Assembly (NCBI RefSeq): GCF_014692495.1
Contig: NZ_JACOIJ010000003.1
Coordinates: 124,001 to 188,000 of the forward strand
Source of the DNA: Sphingobacterium litopenaei
Lineage (GTDB): Bacteria > Bacteroidota > Bacteroidia > Sphingobacteriales > Sphingobacteriaceae
Direction: 5' to 3'
DNA length: 64,000 bases
Part shown: one piece after another, positions 1-8,008 of the stretch
How positions within the stretch are numbered: position 1 is the first letter of the stretch
Layout: every line of letters starts with the position of its first letter
Position numbers and translations under genes: made by a program
Notes under the pieces: model-generated
Databases searched by the model: none
Seen by the model: only the letters and a program-made list of their open reading frames with translations
What the model was told of the DNA's origin: nothing

Positions 1-759
1 ATGAATATATTGCTGGGTATTTTGATTCATTAACGAGCGGAGCACATCACTGAGGTATCCAGCAGAAATATTCAATTTTTCGGAGACAAACTGTACCGAA
101 GGTATACCTTCACGCAATGGCTTATCACCATTAAAATAATCATCCAAAAGAGCTTCCAGATTTTGAAGCACATCCTTATTTGCCGCCTTTCGCGTGATAA
201 ACTGGCGCTGATAAAATCGATTGACATAACTAAGCAATAGTTCTATTTGCGCGATAATAACCTCTTGACTAAACACATCTACTCTATTATTTATTTCCTT
301 ATCCATAATGTGATAAATAGAGAGAATAGTCTCCTTTTCCGAATCCGACAAGTGCAAAGCCTCATTAAAAGAATAAGAGAAATACGTGTACTGTTTAATC
401 TTTTGTGCCAAAGGATAGCCCATCAGAAAATCAGGATGTATAAGCAAAATATAAGCGTGCGTTTCACTATTGTATTCTGTCCCCCCTACCAATTGGTTCG
501 GTGCTAAAAACATCATGCTCCCTTCATTGAAATCATAATAGTTTTGTCCATACCTTAACTTTCCACTATTCTTTGTGATAAAAGTAATTTTATAAAAATT
601 AAGTATATCATAGACAGGAGCCATTTCAGGTTTGAAAGTATACTCATCATTAAAATGAACCAAACTTATCAAGGGATGATTGGGCTTTGGTAGACCAAAA
701 GCTTTATGGCTTTCTGATATGGAACGAAAGCGGATAAGATGTTCTTTTTTGTTTTTCAT
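1..759 (-). CDS. AraC-family transcriptional regulator, 3' end outside window
   Basis: This is an open frame of 253 codons that runs off the left edge, starting at the ATG complementary to 757-759. The N-terminal part resembles the cupin-like sensor half of Bacteroidota AraC regulators (a stretch reading GSMMFLAPNQL). The last visible residues, FVSEKLNISAGYLSDVLRSL, match the first helix-turn-helix of an AraC DNA-binding domain. It probably senses a small ligand and controls a nearby gene. It lies 61 bp downstream of the SDR gene on the same strand, with a hairpin between them, and AraC/SDR pairs are common in this phylum. The second HTH is not visible. The family call is fairly secure; the ligand is unknown. 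Confidence 0.85.
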   Translation of the reverse strand, partial: MKNKKEHLIRFRSISESHKAFGLPKPNHPLISLVHFNDEYTFKPEMAPVYDILNFYKITFITKNSGKLRYGQNYYDFNEGSMMFLAPNQLVGGTEYNSETHAYILLIHPDFLMGYPLAQKIKQYTYFSYSFNEALHLSDSEKETILSIYHIMDKEINNRVDVFSQEVIIAQIELLLSYVNRFYQRQFITRKAANKDVLQNLEALLDDYFNGDKPLREGIPSVQFVSEKLNISAGYLSDVLRSLMNQNTQQYIH

Positions 760-772
760 AGTAAAAAATACA

Positions 773-805
773 AAAACCTATGGAAAGATATAGACCATAG
801 GTTTT
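773..805 (-). terminator. Hairpin between the SDR gene and the AraC gene
   Basis: There is a perfect 11-bp stem: AAAACCTATGG at 773-783 and its complement at 795-805, with an 11-nt loop. Read on the minus strand, the stem is followed by T residues. It sits directly after the SDR stop codon, as expected for an intrinsic terminator. Confidence 0.7.
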
Positions 806-820
806 AAAATGATTGTAAGA

Positions 821-1594
821 TTACCAAGGAATTACATTCTGTCTCTGTGAAAAGTCGCCTGGCCCTGTAAATATTCCAGAAGGCAAATCTTCAGACAATG
901 CTACACGAATAGGTTCACGGGAGCCTTCCTCCACTGTATCTGTCCCTTGAAAATTGTTAAGTGCCGTAGCCGTAAAACCTGGACTTACCATGTTCACCTT
1001 AATATTTGTCTGCTCCAGCTCTATGGCCAAAGACAAAAACACCGCATTTAGTGCTGCTTTAGAAGCACCATAAACCACATCAAAATGTGCACGATAAGGA
1101 TGTGTGACATCCGCATTTAAGGTCATTGATCCCAGCGCACTCGATACGACCACTATCCGTGCATTATCTGCACTTCTTAATAACGGCAAAAAGCGTTGTG
1201 TCACAGCCAGCGTACTAAAAACATTGGTATTCCATACCGCTTTCATTTCCTCTATAGAAGCATTGCTGGCGCGTTGTGAATTTAGAATTTCCTCCATCGA
1301 CTGTCCATTCTTGCCTATATTCGAAATACCTGCATTATTAACCAATAAAGACAAATATCCCTGCTCCTTTTGTATTTGAGCTACTGCAGCTTCAACAGAC
1401 AAGCTATCCGTTATATCCAATTGCAATGCTCTTGCATTTCTACCGATTTCCAATGCCGCTTTTTCGCCTTTCGCACTATCCCGCGAACCTATGTACACGA
1501 CATAATTATTCTCCGCCAAAGCTTTAGCTATTTGAAAACCAATCCCAGTATTAGCACCCGTCACAAGGGCCACTTTTGTTTCTTTTGTACCCAT
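821..1594 (-). CDS. SDR-family NAD(P)-dependent oxidoreductase
   Basis: This is a 257-residue classical short-chain dehydrogenase/reductase. The cofactor motif TGANTGIG lies at residues 12-19, NNAG near 86-89, serines 151-152 in the catalytic strand and YGASK with Tyr175/Lys179. It should reduce or oxidise a carbonyl/alcohol with NAD(P)H in the cytoplasm; the substrate cannot be read from sequence. The ATG at 1594 is chosen because the frame continues 68 codons upstream with low-complexity, non-homologous sequence before the SDR fold begins. The gene lies upstream of the AraC regulator on the same strand and may be functionally paired with it. Confidence 0.9.
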   Translation of the reverse strand: MGTKETKVALVTGANTGIGFQIAKALAENNYVVYIGSRDSAKGEKAALEIGRNARALQLDITDSLSVEAAVAQIQKEQGYLSLLVNNAGISNIGKNGQSMEEILNSQRASNASIEEMKAVWNTNVFSTLAVTQRFLPLLRSADNARIVVVSSALGSMTLNADVTHPYRAHFDVVYGASKAALNAVFLSLAIELEQTNIKVNMVSPGFTATALNNFQGTDTVEEGSREPIRVALSEDLPSGIFTGPGDFSQRQNVIPW

Positions 1595-1996
1595 AATTTT
1601 ATAGTATTTAAAAGTAATACAACAAAATTCCTTATTAAAACAACAATCACTGTAGCCATATTCTGCCATTGTGTATCCAAATCGAGGAAGGGATAAAATA
1701 ATTGCCAATGGAAAATTGAACATGGACAATTGAGAATTAGAAATTCCGTACGTTGATTCGGTAGGACTATATATTACAACCTCATCACAAGCCTCCACTT
1801 CAAGAATTGTAATTCGTATCTCGTTATTCGTAATTCAAAATTCCTATTATTTACAGTTCATATTATTTTTTTATCTTTGAAACCAAAGACCATAATATAT
1901 ACAGTATGTAATACCTTATTTCTTTTCGCTAAACAAATACCGACATCCGTATTTCTGATACGATGTGCGCATGGTTTAATTTTAAAAGAAGGAATT
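1595..1996. other. Intergenic region and ABC-F leader
   Basis: This stretch holds divergent control regions for the SDR gene and the ABC-F gene. A tract of near-repeats of AATTCGTAATTC-like sequence lies at about 1803-1843; such tracts are common between Bacteroidota genes. A -7 box TATCTTTG at 1872-1879 would give a leader of about 110 nt before the ABC-F start at 1997. Within the leader are a start-stop (ATG TAA near 1908) and a two-codon ATG GTT TAA near 1973. No larger gene is supported. Confidence 0.5.
1872..1879 (+). promoter_or_regulatory. -7 promoter box of the ABC-F gene
   Basis: TATCTTTG matches the Bacteroidota primary-sigma -7 consensus TAnnTTTG. No good -33 TTG was identified, so the call rests on the -7 box alone. 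Confidence 0.45.
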
Positions 1997-3583
1997 ATGG
2001 TCACTCTACAATACATTTCATATACACCATTTGGTGGCACCACACTTTTTGACAACATTCACTTTTCCCTTAATAAGGGTGAAAAGGTAGCGCTATTGGG
2101 TAACAACGGTGTAGGAAAATCTACATTGCTTAAAATTATAGCGAATCAACTCGAGCCTACCTCTGGGGAACGTTATATCGAAGGAAATCTATATTATATC
2201 CCTCAAATATATGGGCAATTTAATGATTGGACTATTGCGCAAGCCTTAGAAGTAGATAAAAAAATCACAGCCCTATCGGAAATTCTAAAGGGGACTACAG
2301 ACGAAAAATATTACAACTGGCTGGACAACGATTGGAACATCGAGGAACGCTGCAACGAAGCTTTAGCATATTGGGGTTTACAATATCTAAACCTTAATAC
2401 AAGATTAGGCGAGTTAAGTGGAGGAGAAAAAACCAAAGTCTTTTTAGCAGGTATCCTTATCCATTCTCCTCAGATCATTCTATTGGATGAACCTAGTAAT
2501 CATCTTGATGGATATAGCCGAGAACTCCTTTATAATTTTATTCAAACGACAAATTCCAGTCTGCTGGTCGTGAGTCACGATAGAAAACTCCTTAATCTAT
2601 TGCCCAACATTTGCGAACTAACATCGAGTGGCCTAGAAGTCTATGGAGGTAATTATGATTTTTACAAGGAACAGAAACATATAGGCCTTAATGCGCTGCA
2701 GAAAGATATTCAGCATAAACAAAAAGAGTTGCGTAAAGCTAAATTGAAGGAAAAGGAAACCTTACAAAGGCAACAGAAGCTCGATACCAGAGGAAAAGAA
2801 AAAATGCAAAAATCTGGCGTTGCTCGCATTATGATGAATACCCTGCGCAACAAAGCAGAGAATAGCACTTCCAAATTAAAGGGTATACATGCCGAAAGAA
2901 TTGATGGAATATCCCAGAAGCTTCATGAGCTGCAATCCGTATTTCCACTCCAGGATAGAATTAAGCTTGGCTTTGATGTTTCCGAACTGCATAAGGGTAA
3001 GATTCTATTTTCAGCTACTGAAATTAACTTCCGCTATCAAGATAAGCCACTGTGGAAAGAAAGTCTTTCTTTTCAAATTGTAAGTGGAGAACGAATTGCC
3101 ATAAAAGGAAAAAACGGCTCAGGCAAAACTACCTTAATAAACTTACTCTTGGTGAATCTAAAGCCATTCACAGGACAACTTCAGCGAGCAGATACTACCT
3201 CTCTGTATATAGATCAAGATTATTCCTTGTTAAAGAATAACCTCACTGTATTTCAACAGGCACAGGCCTATAACAGTTCTGCGCTTCAAGAACACGAAAT
3301 AAAATCGCGTCTTTCCAGATTTTTATTTTCAAAAGAAAAATGGGATACAAATACCGAATTACTGAGTGGAGGTGAAAAAATGAGACTTTTGCTATGCTGT
3401 CTTTCTATTCGTACGGTAGCACCAGATATAATTATCTTGGATGAACCAACGAATAACCTAGATATTCAAAATTTAGATATTCTTAGTTCTGCGCTCAAAC
3501 ATTACAATGGAACATTACTAGTCATTAGTCATGATGAAACCTTCCTACAAACTATACATGTAAATCGCATCATTTCGCTATAG
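1997..3583 (+). CDS. ABC-F family ATPase (ribosome-associated)
   Basis: This 528-residue protein has two ABC ATPase domains and no membrane segment, the ABC-F layout. Domain 1 has Walker A GNNGVGKS (35-42), signature LSGGEKTKV and Walker B IILLDEPSNHLD. A charged linker rich in K, E and Q follows, then domain 2 with GKNGSGKTT, LSGGEKMRL and IIILDEPTNNLD. ABC-F proteins bind the ribosomal E site; some rescue stalled ribosomes and some give resistance to peptidyl-transferase antibiotics. Which applies here is not clear. The ATG at 1997 follows an AAAAGAAGGAATT ribosome-binding stretch and gives the usual family length; the frame upstream starts only with TTG and is not conserved-looking. The leader contains tiny upstream frames. 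Confidence 0.92.
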   Translation: MVTLQYISYTPFGGTTLFDNIHFSLNKGEKVALLGNNGVGKSTLLKIIANQLEPTSGERYIEGNLYYIPQIYGQFNDWTIAQALEVDKKITALSEILKGTTDEKYYNWLDNDWNIEERCNEALAYWGLQYLNLNTRLGELSGGEKTKVFLAGILIHSPQIILLDEPSNHLDGYSRELLYNFIQTTNSSLLVVSHDRKLLNLLPNICELTSSGLEVYGGNYDFYKEQKHIGLNALQKDIQHKQKELRKAKLKEKETLQRQQKLDTRGKEKMQKSGVARIMMNTLRNKAENSTSKLKGIHAERIDGISQKLHELQSVFPLQDRIKLGFDVSELHKGKILFSATEINFRYQDKPLWKESLSFQIVSGERIAIKGKNGSGKTTLINLLLVNLKPFTGQLQRADTTSLYIDQDYSLLKNNLTVFQQAQAYNSSALQEHEIKSRLSRFLFSKEKWDTNTELLSGGEKMRLLLCCLSIRTVAPDIIILDEPTNNLDIQNLDILSSALKHYNGTLLVISHDETFLQTIHVNRIISL

Positions 3584-3608
3584 AATCATCCAACCTTTAA
3601 ACTAAAAT

Positions 3609-3636
3609 AAAGAGATTGCTATTATGCAATCTCTTT
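3609..3636. terminator. Hairpin terminator between convergent genes
   Basis: A perfect 11-bp stem (AAAGAGATTGC, 3609-3619, and its complement 3626-3636) encloses a 6-nt loop. On the minus strand it is followed by a T-rich tract and overlaps the stop codon of the 25-codon frame. It can serve both the ABC-F gene and the small minus-strand genes. Confidence 0.8.
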
Positions 3637-3712
3637 AGACTTTGTCAATTATACCTTGCTGTACCGCCCAGATCAATGCTACAGTCAGCAACAACCCCAA
3701 AAGATTATACAT
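3635..3712 (-). CDS. Possible 25-residue hydrophobic mini-protein
   Basis: A 25-codon frame begins with ATG complementary to 3710-3712 and reads MYNLLGLLLTVALIWAVQQG followed by five residues. It is one continuous membrane-helix-like stretch with a short polar tail, like the tiny single-span proteins often missed by annotation. It starts 13 bp after the stop of the 65-residue gene on the same strand and ends inside a perfect terminator hairpin, as expected for the last gene of a transcript. No homologue is recognised, and no strong ribosome-binding site is seen. Confidence 0.45.
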   Translation of the reverse strand: MYNLLGLLLTVALIWAVQQGIIDKV

Positions 3713-3725
3713 CCAATCTGGAAGC

Positions 3726-3923
3726 TTAAAGGGCTGCGGGTTGTAGTTGTTGTAGCTCATCGTCTGACCAATCCAATAAATCCTTTAATACATACACCGG
3801 GCTATCCTTCTCATCCAGCTGCTGGATATAATCTATGATCTCCCCATCTACTTTTATAGCAATTCCTTCTTTCAGCACATGAAAGTCGCTATTAATTAAT
3901 TCTTGAATTTCTTCTCTTGTCAT
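3726..3923 (-). CDS. Small acidic hypothetical protein
   Basis: This 65-residue frame starts with ATG complementary to 3921-3923. It is acidic (many D and E) and contains MTREEIQELINSDFHVLKEG and a final DLLDWSDDELQQLQPAAL. It has no signal peptide, membrane segment or cysteine. The upstream sequence GAAGTGG could be a weak ribosome-binding site. It is flanked by terminators on both sides, supporting an independent short transcript together with the 25-residue frame downstream. Function is not recognised. Confidence 0.55.
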   Translation of the reverse strand: MTREEIQELINSDFHVLKEGIAIKVDGEIIDYIQQLDEKDSPVYVLKDLLDWSDDELQQLQPAAL

Positions 3924-4001
3924 AATTCCACTTCTATAATTGTTGTGATTTATGCAGAGAACAAGGAGACTGTGATTTTGGTTTAATACCTAGTAAAAAT
4001 A

Positions 4002-4027
4002 AAAGCCTTCCACAAAGGGAAGGCTTT
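4002..4027 (-). terminator. Terminator of the kinase/LytTR operon
   Basis: A perfect 10-bp stem (AAAGCCTTCC at 4002-4011, complement 4018-4027) with a 6-nt loop is followed on the minus strand by a T-rich run. It lies about 100 bp past the LytTR regulator stop. Confidence 0.75.
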
Positions 4028-4124
4028 AGATATCTACTTATTAATTTAATCAAATTGTTAATACATTTAATAATCGCACACCAAAATATAACCCTCGATA
4101 CAAAAAATCATATTATATAAAAAC

Positions 4125-4883
4125 CTATGATAGGTTATTCTGTTTAAAGATTTCATATTTATGTCTGAACTCTTTGGCAAATTCTTGAGTTATATGTAGC
4201 AATTCATCCCCTTTTCTACTTTTGGATTTATTTTTAAGAAATATTTGTTTACCTCTTATTACTTCTATTTTATCTAATGCTAATAGATAGCTATTATGCG
4301 GTTTAGCAAAACCTTCTAGGGGTAACATACTAGCAAAGGACTTTAAAGACATCTGCGTCACAACAGTTCCTGATTCTAAATAAATAGTAAGAATATTATT
4401 GTTAATTATGGCATATAGAATATCTTTAACCTGAATCATAACCTCTTCCCCTGAAACATCTTTAATTTCAAGTTGCTTGACATCTCTTTTTGATTTCTCA
4501 GCTTTCCGATCTACTTCTAATACGACATCATTAAGTAATTCTTCTAAAGCTCTAAAGCTAGGAGTTTTACCGATAAAATATTTTATTCCAACTTCTCTGG
4601 CACTATATACATAATTACTATAGGAAGAGCATGCCACAGTAACTGGTGGATCCGTAAGCATACTTAACCATGTATTTCCATCTACTTCTGGATCACCAAA
4701 ATCCATATCTAAAAATAAAATATCTATATCGAGTTCATCTATTTTATGTAGACATTCTTTCCAGTCTGATTGTACGATAATGTTTCCTATAAATGAAATT
4801 TCTGACATCATTTTAACCAAATACACTAAGGTATTTAATTTATCATCCAAGAGAAGAATATTGTATTTTTGTTTTAGCATCAT
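4125..4883 (-). CDS. LytTR-family response regulator
   Basis: This 252-residue regulator has an N-terminal receiver and a C-terminal LytTR DNA-binding domain. The receiver shows the acidic pair Asp13/Asp14 and a phospho-acceptor Asp59 in LFLDMD. Lys106 in YFIGK is the expected conserved lysine. The C-terminal part (from about residue 145: EVMIQVKDILYAI, then PHNSYLLALDKIEVI) matches LytTR. It overlaps the upstream kinase gene by 41 bp, so the two are translationally coupled. Together they form a two-component system that ends a four-gene minus-strand cassette with the acyltransferase-like gene and a 46-residue peptide gene. Confidence 0.9.
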   Translation of the reverse strand: MMLKQKYNILLLDDKLNTLVYLVKMMSEISFIGNIIVQSDWKECLHKIDELDIDILFLDMDFGDPEVDGNTWLSMLTDPPVTVACSSYSNYVYSAREVGIKYFIGKTPSFRALEELLNDVVLEVDRKAEKSKRDVKQLEIKDVSGEEVMIQVKDILYAIINNNILTIYLESGTVVTQMSLKSFASMLPLEGFAKPHNSYLLALDKIEVIRGKQIFLKNKSKSRKGDELLHITQEFAKEFRHKYEIFKQNNLS

Positions 4884-5904
4884 ATTTTGGCGTTAGTTTT
4901 AGGTATAAAGTATAGTCTTTGAGATTGGACGTGTTTTCCATTATATGTAGATAATCGCTGCTATTAATTTTTTCCTTTAAAAATAAAAACCCATTACCAG
5001 ACTTTTCTTTTATCTTTAAATGATTAGTAGTACTCGTACATTCAATTTCAATAGTGCAATTCTCTTTTATCAATTTATAATTTATAGGATAATCAGGTGA
5101 TATATAGGCATGTTTAAGACAATTTTCTAAAGGAAATAACAATAGCCCTCTTGGTAATTGGTTAATTTCTCTACCATCATTTATAAGATTAAAAACAACA
5201 GACTCAGTTCCATAATGTGCACGTAGTAGACGAATAAAACATTGCAATTTATCTAAGCTATATCCCCAAGAATCTTTCTTTCCTAGCTCTTCCAATTCTA
5301 ATATATAACCTAAAAACTCAATTATATCCATCTTAGTTCGAGTATCTTTTGGTTCGTTATTTAATAATATTTGACCAAAACTCTCCGAAAATATATTCTT
5401 CATAAAGTGAGAAGTATACTTCATATCTTCCGCCCGTTCTCTTTTGATAGCCAACTCCTTTTGTAAGTTTTTGGTTTCCAAATAATACATAACAAACCTT
5501 AAAATGACGTAATAAATAAGAGCTATAATATGTAATGATATAAAGGCATCCCAAATTCTATAATGAAATAATGTATCATTTCTAGGCACATTACTATTAA
5601 ATAGTACTATACCAATTTCTGGTAATATAGAGTATATTATTTCTTGGATTATCCAAGTTATATTCCATGCGAATATTAGATAACTCAAAAATACAATAGC
5701 TCGGATTAGGTTTGGATTTTTAAATAGGATTTCCAGAAAAATGGAAATCGCTAAATAAAAAAGTATATAAACTGAAGATATCGCAATAATATGAAGTAAT
5801 GGTATTTCTTCTTGTGCATAAAAGTAATTTAGAAAATAGTTCCATAGAAAAATAAATGCAGCAATTATCAAATGCATCAGAACACGAATTCTTGCATTTT
5901 TCAT
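4843..5904 (-). CDS. LytS-like sensor histidine kinase, membrane-bound
   Basis: This 353-residue protein has about four hydrophobic segments in its first 145 residues, a short coiled region and a His_kinase/HATPase module. The phospho-acceptor is His166 in YTSHFMKNIF, a degenerate form of the family's PHFLFN box. The N box appears as PLENCLKHA and the G box as SGNGFLFLKEK. The sensor part has no periplasmic domain, so the membrane segments themselves probably sense a lipophilic or peptide ligand. The ATG at 5904 is preferred: the frame extends upstream only to a TTG at 5970 that would overlap the neighbouring gene. It is coupled to the LytTR regulator by overlap. Confidence 0.85.
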   Translation of the reverse strand: MKNARIRVLMHLIIAAFIFLWNYFLNYFYAQEEIPLLHIIAISSVYILFYLAISIFLEILFKNPNLIRAIVFLSYLIFAWNITWIIQEIIYSILPEIGIVLFNSNVPRNDTLFHYRIWDAFISLHIIALIYYVILRFVMYYLETKNLQKELAIKRERAEDMKYTSHFMKNIFSESFGQILLNNEPKDTRTKMDIIEFLGYILELEELGKKDSWGYSLDKLQCFIRLLRAHYGTESVVFNLINDGREINQLPRGLLLFPLENCLKHAYISPDYPINYKLIKENCTIEIECTSTTNHLKIKEKSGNGFLFLKEKINSSDYLHIMENTSNLKDYTLYLKLTPKYDAKTKIQYSSLG

Positions 5905-5948
5905 AGTAGATTTATTGGTGATATTTAAATTTAAGTTATTTTTTAAAA

Positions 5949-6875
5949 CTATGACAAATAAATAAAGCAATAATTTTTCCTATCGAAATATCCAGTTATT
6001 CCATTCAGCTTTAATAATAGCCATGAATCTTCAATTTTTCTATAGTCTTTCCCTATATATGATTCCATTCCAATTTCTATGCAACCTAGTTCATGAAAAT
6101 AATTCCATGATTCCCATTTATAGGGATCATCTACTATTTGTAATTCTAAAAATCTATACAAATCCTGCATGGCAAATACCACATATTCTTTTCCTGTTTT
6201 AAAAATATTTGGGGATATTATATTTCCGCATATGATCTTCCACGTCTTATTTCTATTCATATGTGTCAGGGGAATTATAGGAATCTTTAACAAATAACTC
6301 AATACCGCTATACCTTTACGTACTTTTATCTTATTGCCACAAAATTGAATTTCTACCCTATTATTGCTTGTATCTTTAATTGTACCGGAGTTACCATCAG
6401 CAAATATTAAAAGGTGTCGTCCTTGATTTAATGTAGAGCGCGCTTTTATTAATACTTGTGGATCATCACTAAAAAGAAAACGAAAGGAATCCTGATCTAA
6501 TAATTTTGATTTCATTTCTTTAATTTGATTTTTCTGCAATTCATATACATTTCGATCTATTAATATATCAAACTGTATATTTCGATTTGCAAGTACTGCA
6601 GGTATCTGCGCATGATAGCCTAAATGAAACAAACAGAGAATAGTTGGTTGTTTTACAATAAATGGTAATAGTTCATTTAAATCCCAAATATGATCTGATT
6701 TTATAAATTTAGGTTTATGGTATTCTGTCCACTGCTCGTAAATCTTCTTATGAGCATCCCATGGTGTATGCGGAAAAAAATGATGAATATTTGCTGAAAA
6801 TAATGCAAAATCCCAAGAATTATAGATCATAATTTTTATATTAATGTGATTTATTAGAGGGAAACCATTGAGCAT
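5949..6875 (-). CDS. Lysophospholipid-acyltransferase-like protein (LpxL/HtrB superfamily)
   Basis: This 308-residue protein resembles bacterial LPLAT enzymes of the LpxL type. The FHLGYHAQIPAVLANRNIQF block corresponds to the HFGNWE block of LpxL, followed by LLIFADGNSGT and then IQFCGNKIKVRKGIAVLSYL, which matches the F-G-G-A-LA substrate region. The catalytic HX4(D/E) acid appears replaced: the sixth position after His is Ala. It also lacks the N-terminal membrane anchor typical of LpxL. It lies between a 46-residue peptide gene and a kinase/regulator pair, which suggests modification of a peptide or signal rather than lipid A. That is inference. Start: the ATG at 6875 follows GAGGGGAATTAG; Met16 is an alternative. 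Confidence 0.65.
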   Translation of the reverse strand: MLNGFPLINHINIKIMIYNSWDFALFSANIHHFFPHTPWDAHKKIYEQWTEYHKPKFIKSDHIWDLNELLPFIVKQPTILCLFHLGYHAQIPAVLANRNIQFDILIDRNVYELQKNQIKEMKSKLLDQDSFRFLFSDDPQVLIKARSTLNQGRHLLIFADGNSGTIKDTSNNRVEIQFCGNKIKVRKGIAVLSYLLKIPIIPLTHMNRNKTWKIICGNIISPNIFKTGKEYVVFAMQDLYRFLELQIVDDPYKWESWNYFHELGCIEIGMESYIGKDYRKIEDSWLLLKLNGITGYFDRKNYCFIYLS

Positions 6876-6925
6876 TTTATGCTTCTAATTCCCCTCTAAA
6901 TTGATAGTTAGGTTATCAAATAATA

Positions 6926-7066
6926 TTAAAAGGTACGTATTGGACACCGCTCTTTTGGAGGTGGTTCATTATCTAAAAGAGATTGAAATTGTCCCCAAAC
7001 TAATATAGTCGGATTCTTCTTATTAAGATCACTTCTCCATAAAGTTTGATTCTGCGTGTTTTTCAT
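6926..7066 (-). CDS. 46-residue peptide, candidate signal or natural-product precursor
   Basis: A 46-codon frame starts at the ATG complementary to 7064-7066 and stops at 6926. It begins MKNTQNQTLWRSDLNKK, continues NPTILVWGQFQSLL and ends DNEPPPKERCPIRTF. It is charged at the start, has no signal peptide, and ends in a proline-rich segment with a single Cys. It is 50 bp upstream of the acyltransferase-like gene on the same strand. Size, position and the modular look (leader-like start, distinct C-terminus) suggest a precursor peptide processed by the neighbouring enzyme and sensed by the LytS-like kinase. No known precursor family is recognised; the function is inference. Confidence 0.55.
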   Translation of the reverse strand: MKNTQNQTLWRSDLNKKNPTILVWGQFQSLLDNEPPPKERCPIRTF

Positions 7067-7338
7067 TTTGAATCGATTTTTAACATTTTACCTTAAGCAA
7101 CAACTGGGGTGTACAGTCCTAGAAGATGCTTTTTTCATAACTCTAATTGGATCCAACAAGAGCAAACTTGCAAACGAAAAAATATGAATTCAAAAAAAAT
7201 GGTACAACGTATTATATGTAAGAATTACTGACCAGCTATGTTTTTGAGTAAGAGTTACGTAAACAAACAGATTGTAAGTCTTAAAAGTATAAGTTTGTAC
7301 ACTTTGATTCAATGTATACGAAAAAGTAAAGGCAAATT

Positions 7339-7362
7339 AGTGAATTTACCAACGAATTCACT
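7339..7362 (+). promoter_or_regulatory. Inverted repeat over the start region of the Crp-like gene
   Basis: AGTGAATT (7339-7346) and AATTCACT (7355-7362) form a perfect 8-bp inverted repeat with an 8-nt loop, two bases before the ATG at 7365. In mRNA it would fold across the ribosome-binding region; in DNA it could be an operator, for instance for autoregulation. Confidence 0.5.
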
Positions 7363-7364
7363 GG

Positions 7365-7937
7365 ATGGAAAGAGTTATTAATTACTTCAGTTACTACCGC
7401 AAATTATCAGTTGAAACAAAACAATTTTTACGAAAGAATGGAAGAATAAAACAATACCCTTCCGCTACCTATTACAAAATGTATGATGAACAAGTTAGTA
7501 AGTGGTGTTTTATAATAGATGGTTTAGTTGCGATAATAAGTTTTAACAAGCAAAAGGAAATATTAGAAAGATTTTATTCATCTCATTATTACTTTTCTGG
7601 AACGAAACATCCCTTTTCCTCAAATTCAGATTCAAACAGTATTAAATTCCTGCGTTCTACTACTATATACGAAATACCTAATGGTAGTTTCAAAGAAGGA
7701 ATTGGCTTATATGCAGAATTAAATGAAATCTATCAGATACTTAAACAACATGAAATCAGATATACCCAACAGTTAATTAGCATTTTGAATTCACCATCTC
7801 TTCATCGATTACATGCTTTAGCTACACTCCAGCCAGAATTATATAATTTACTTACTATAAAAGAGAAGATGGCATATTTAAATATTAGCAATTTTAAATA
7901 CTACTATCTCGCCTTATCTTATCATTTACGATTTTAA
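7365..7937 (+). CDS. Crp/Fnr-like regulator
   Basis: This 190-residue protein has the pattern of Bacteroidota Crp-like regulators. An N-terminal cyclic-nucleotide-binding-type beta-roll spans about residues 20-110 (FIIDGLVAII, then LERFYSSHYYFSG) and a long connecting helix follows. The C-terminus corresponds to the usual R-L-x-L-x-P-E-L...I-A-x-Y-L-x-I region (LHALATLQPELYNLLTIKEKMAYLNIS). The final HTH recognition helix is atypical (NFKYYYLALSYHLRF instead of the usual L-S-R-I-R). It is divergent from the peptide/acyltransferase/kinase operon across a 298-bp shared control region and precedes the DUF6520-like gene, so it may regulate either. Confidence 0.75.
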   Translation: MERVINYFSYYRKLSVETKQFLRKNGRIKQYPSATYYKMYDEQVSKWCFIIDGLVAIISFNKQKEILERFYSSHYYFSGTKHPFSSNSDSNSIKFLRSTTIYEIPNGSFKEGIGLYAELNEIYQILKQHEIRYTQQLISILNSPSLHRLHALATLQPELYNLLTIKEKMAYLNISNFKYYYLALSYHLRF

Positions 7938-7971
7938 CATTTATACCAATAGCATAATTTTCTATATATAG

Positions 7972-8008
7972 AGTTGTAGAGATTTGAGTATACCAAACAT
8001 CTACAACT
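7972..8008 (+). terminator. Possible hairpin after the Crp-like gene
   Basis: AGTTGTAGA (7972-7980) pairs with TCTACAACT (8000-8008) across a 19-nt loop, 35 bp after the stop. No T-run follows, so it may be regulatory rather than a terminator. Confidence 0.35.

Noticed and set aside
3656..3838. 60-codon rightward frame
   Set aside because: It is antisense to the 65- and 25-residue frames and has no coding character or ribosome-binding site.
5905..5970. Longer kinase start giving 22 more residues
   Set aside because: The extra start is a TTG overlapping the neighbouring gene; ATG 5904 directly precedes the first membrane segment.
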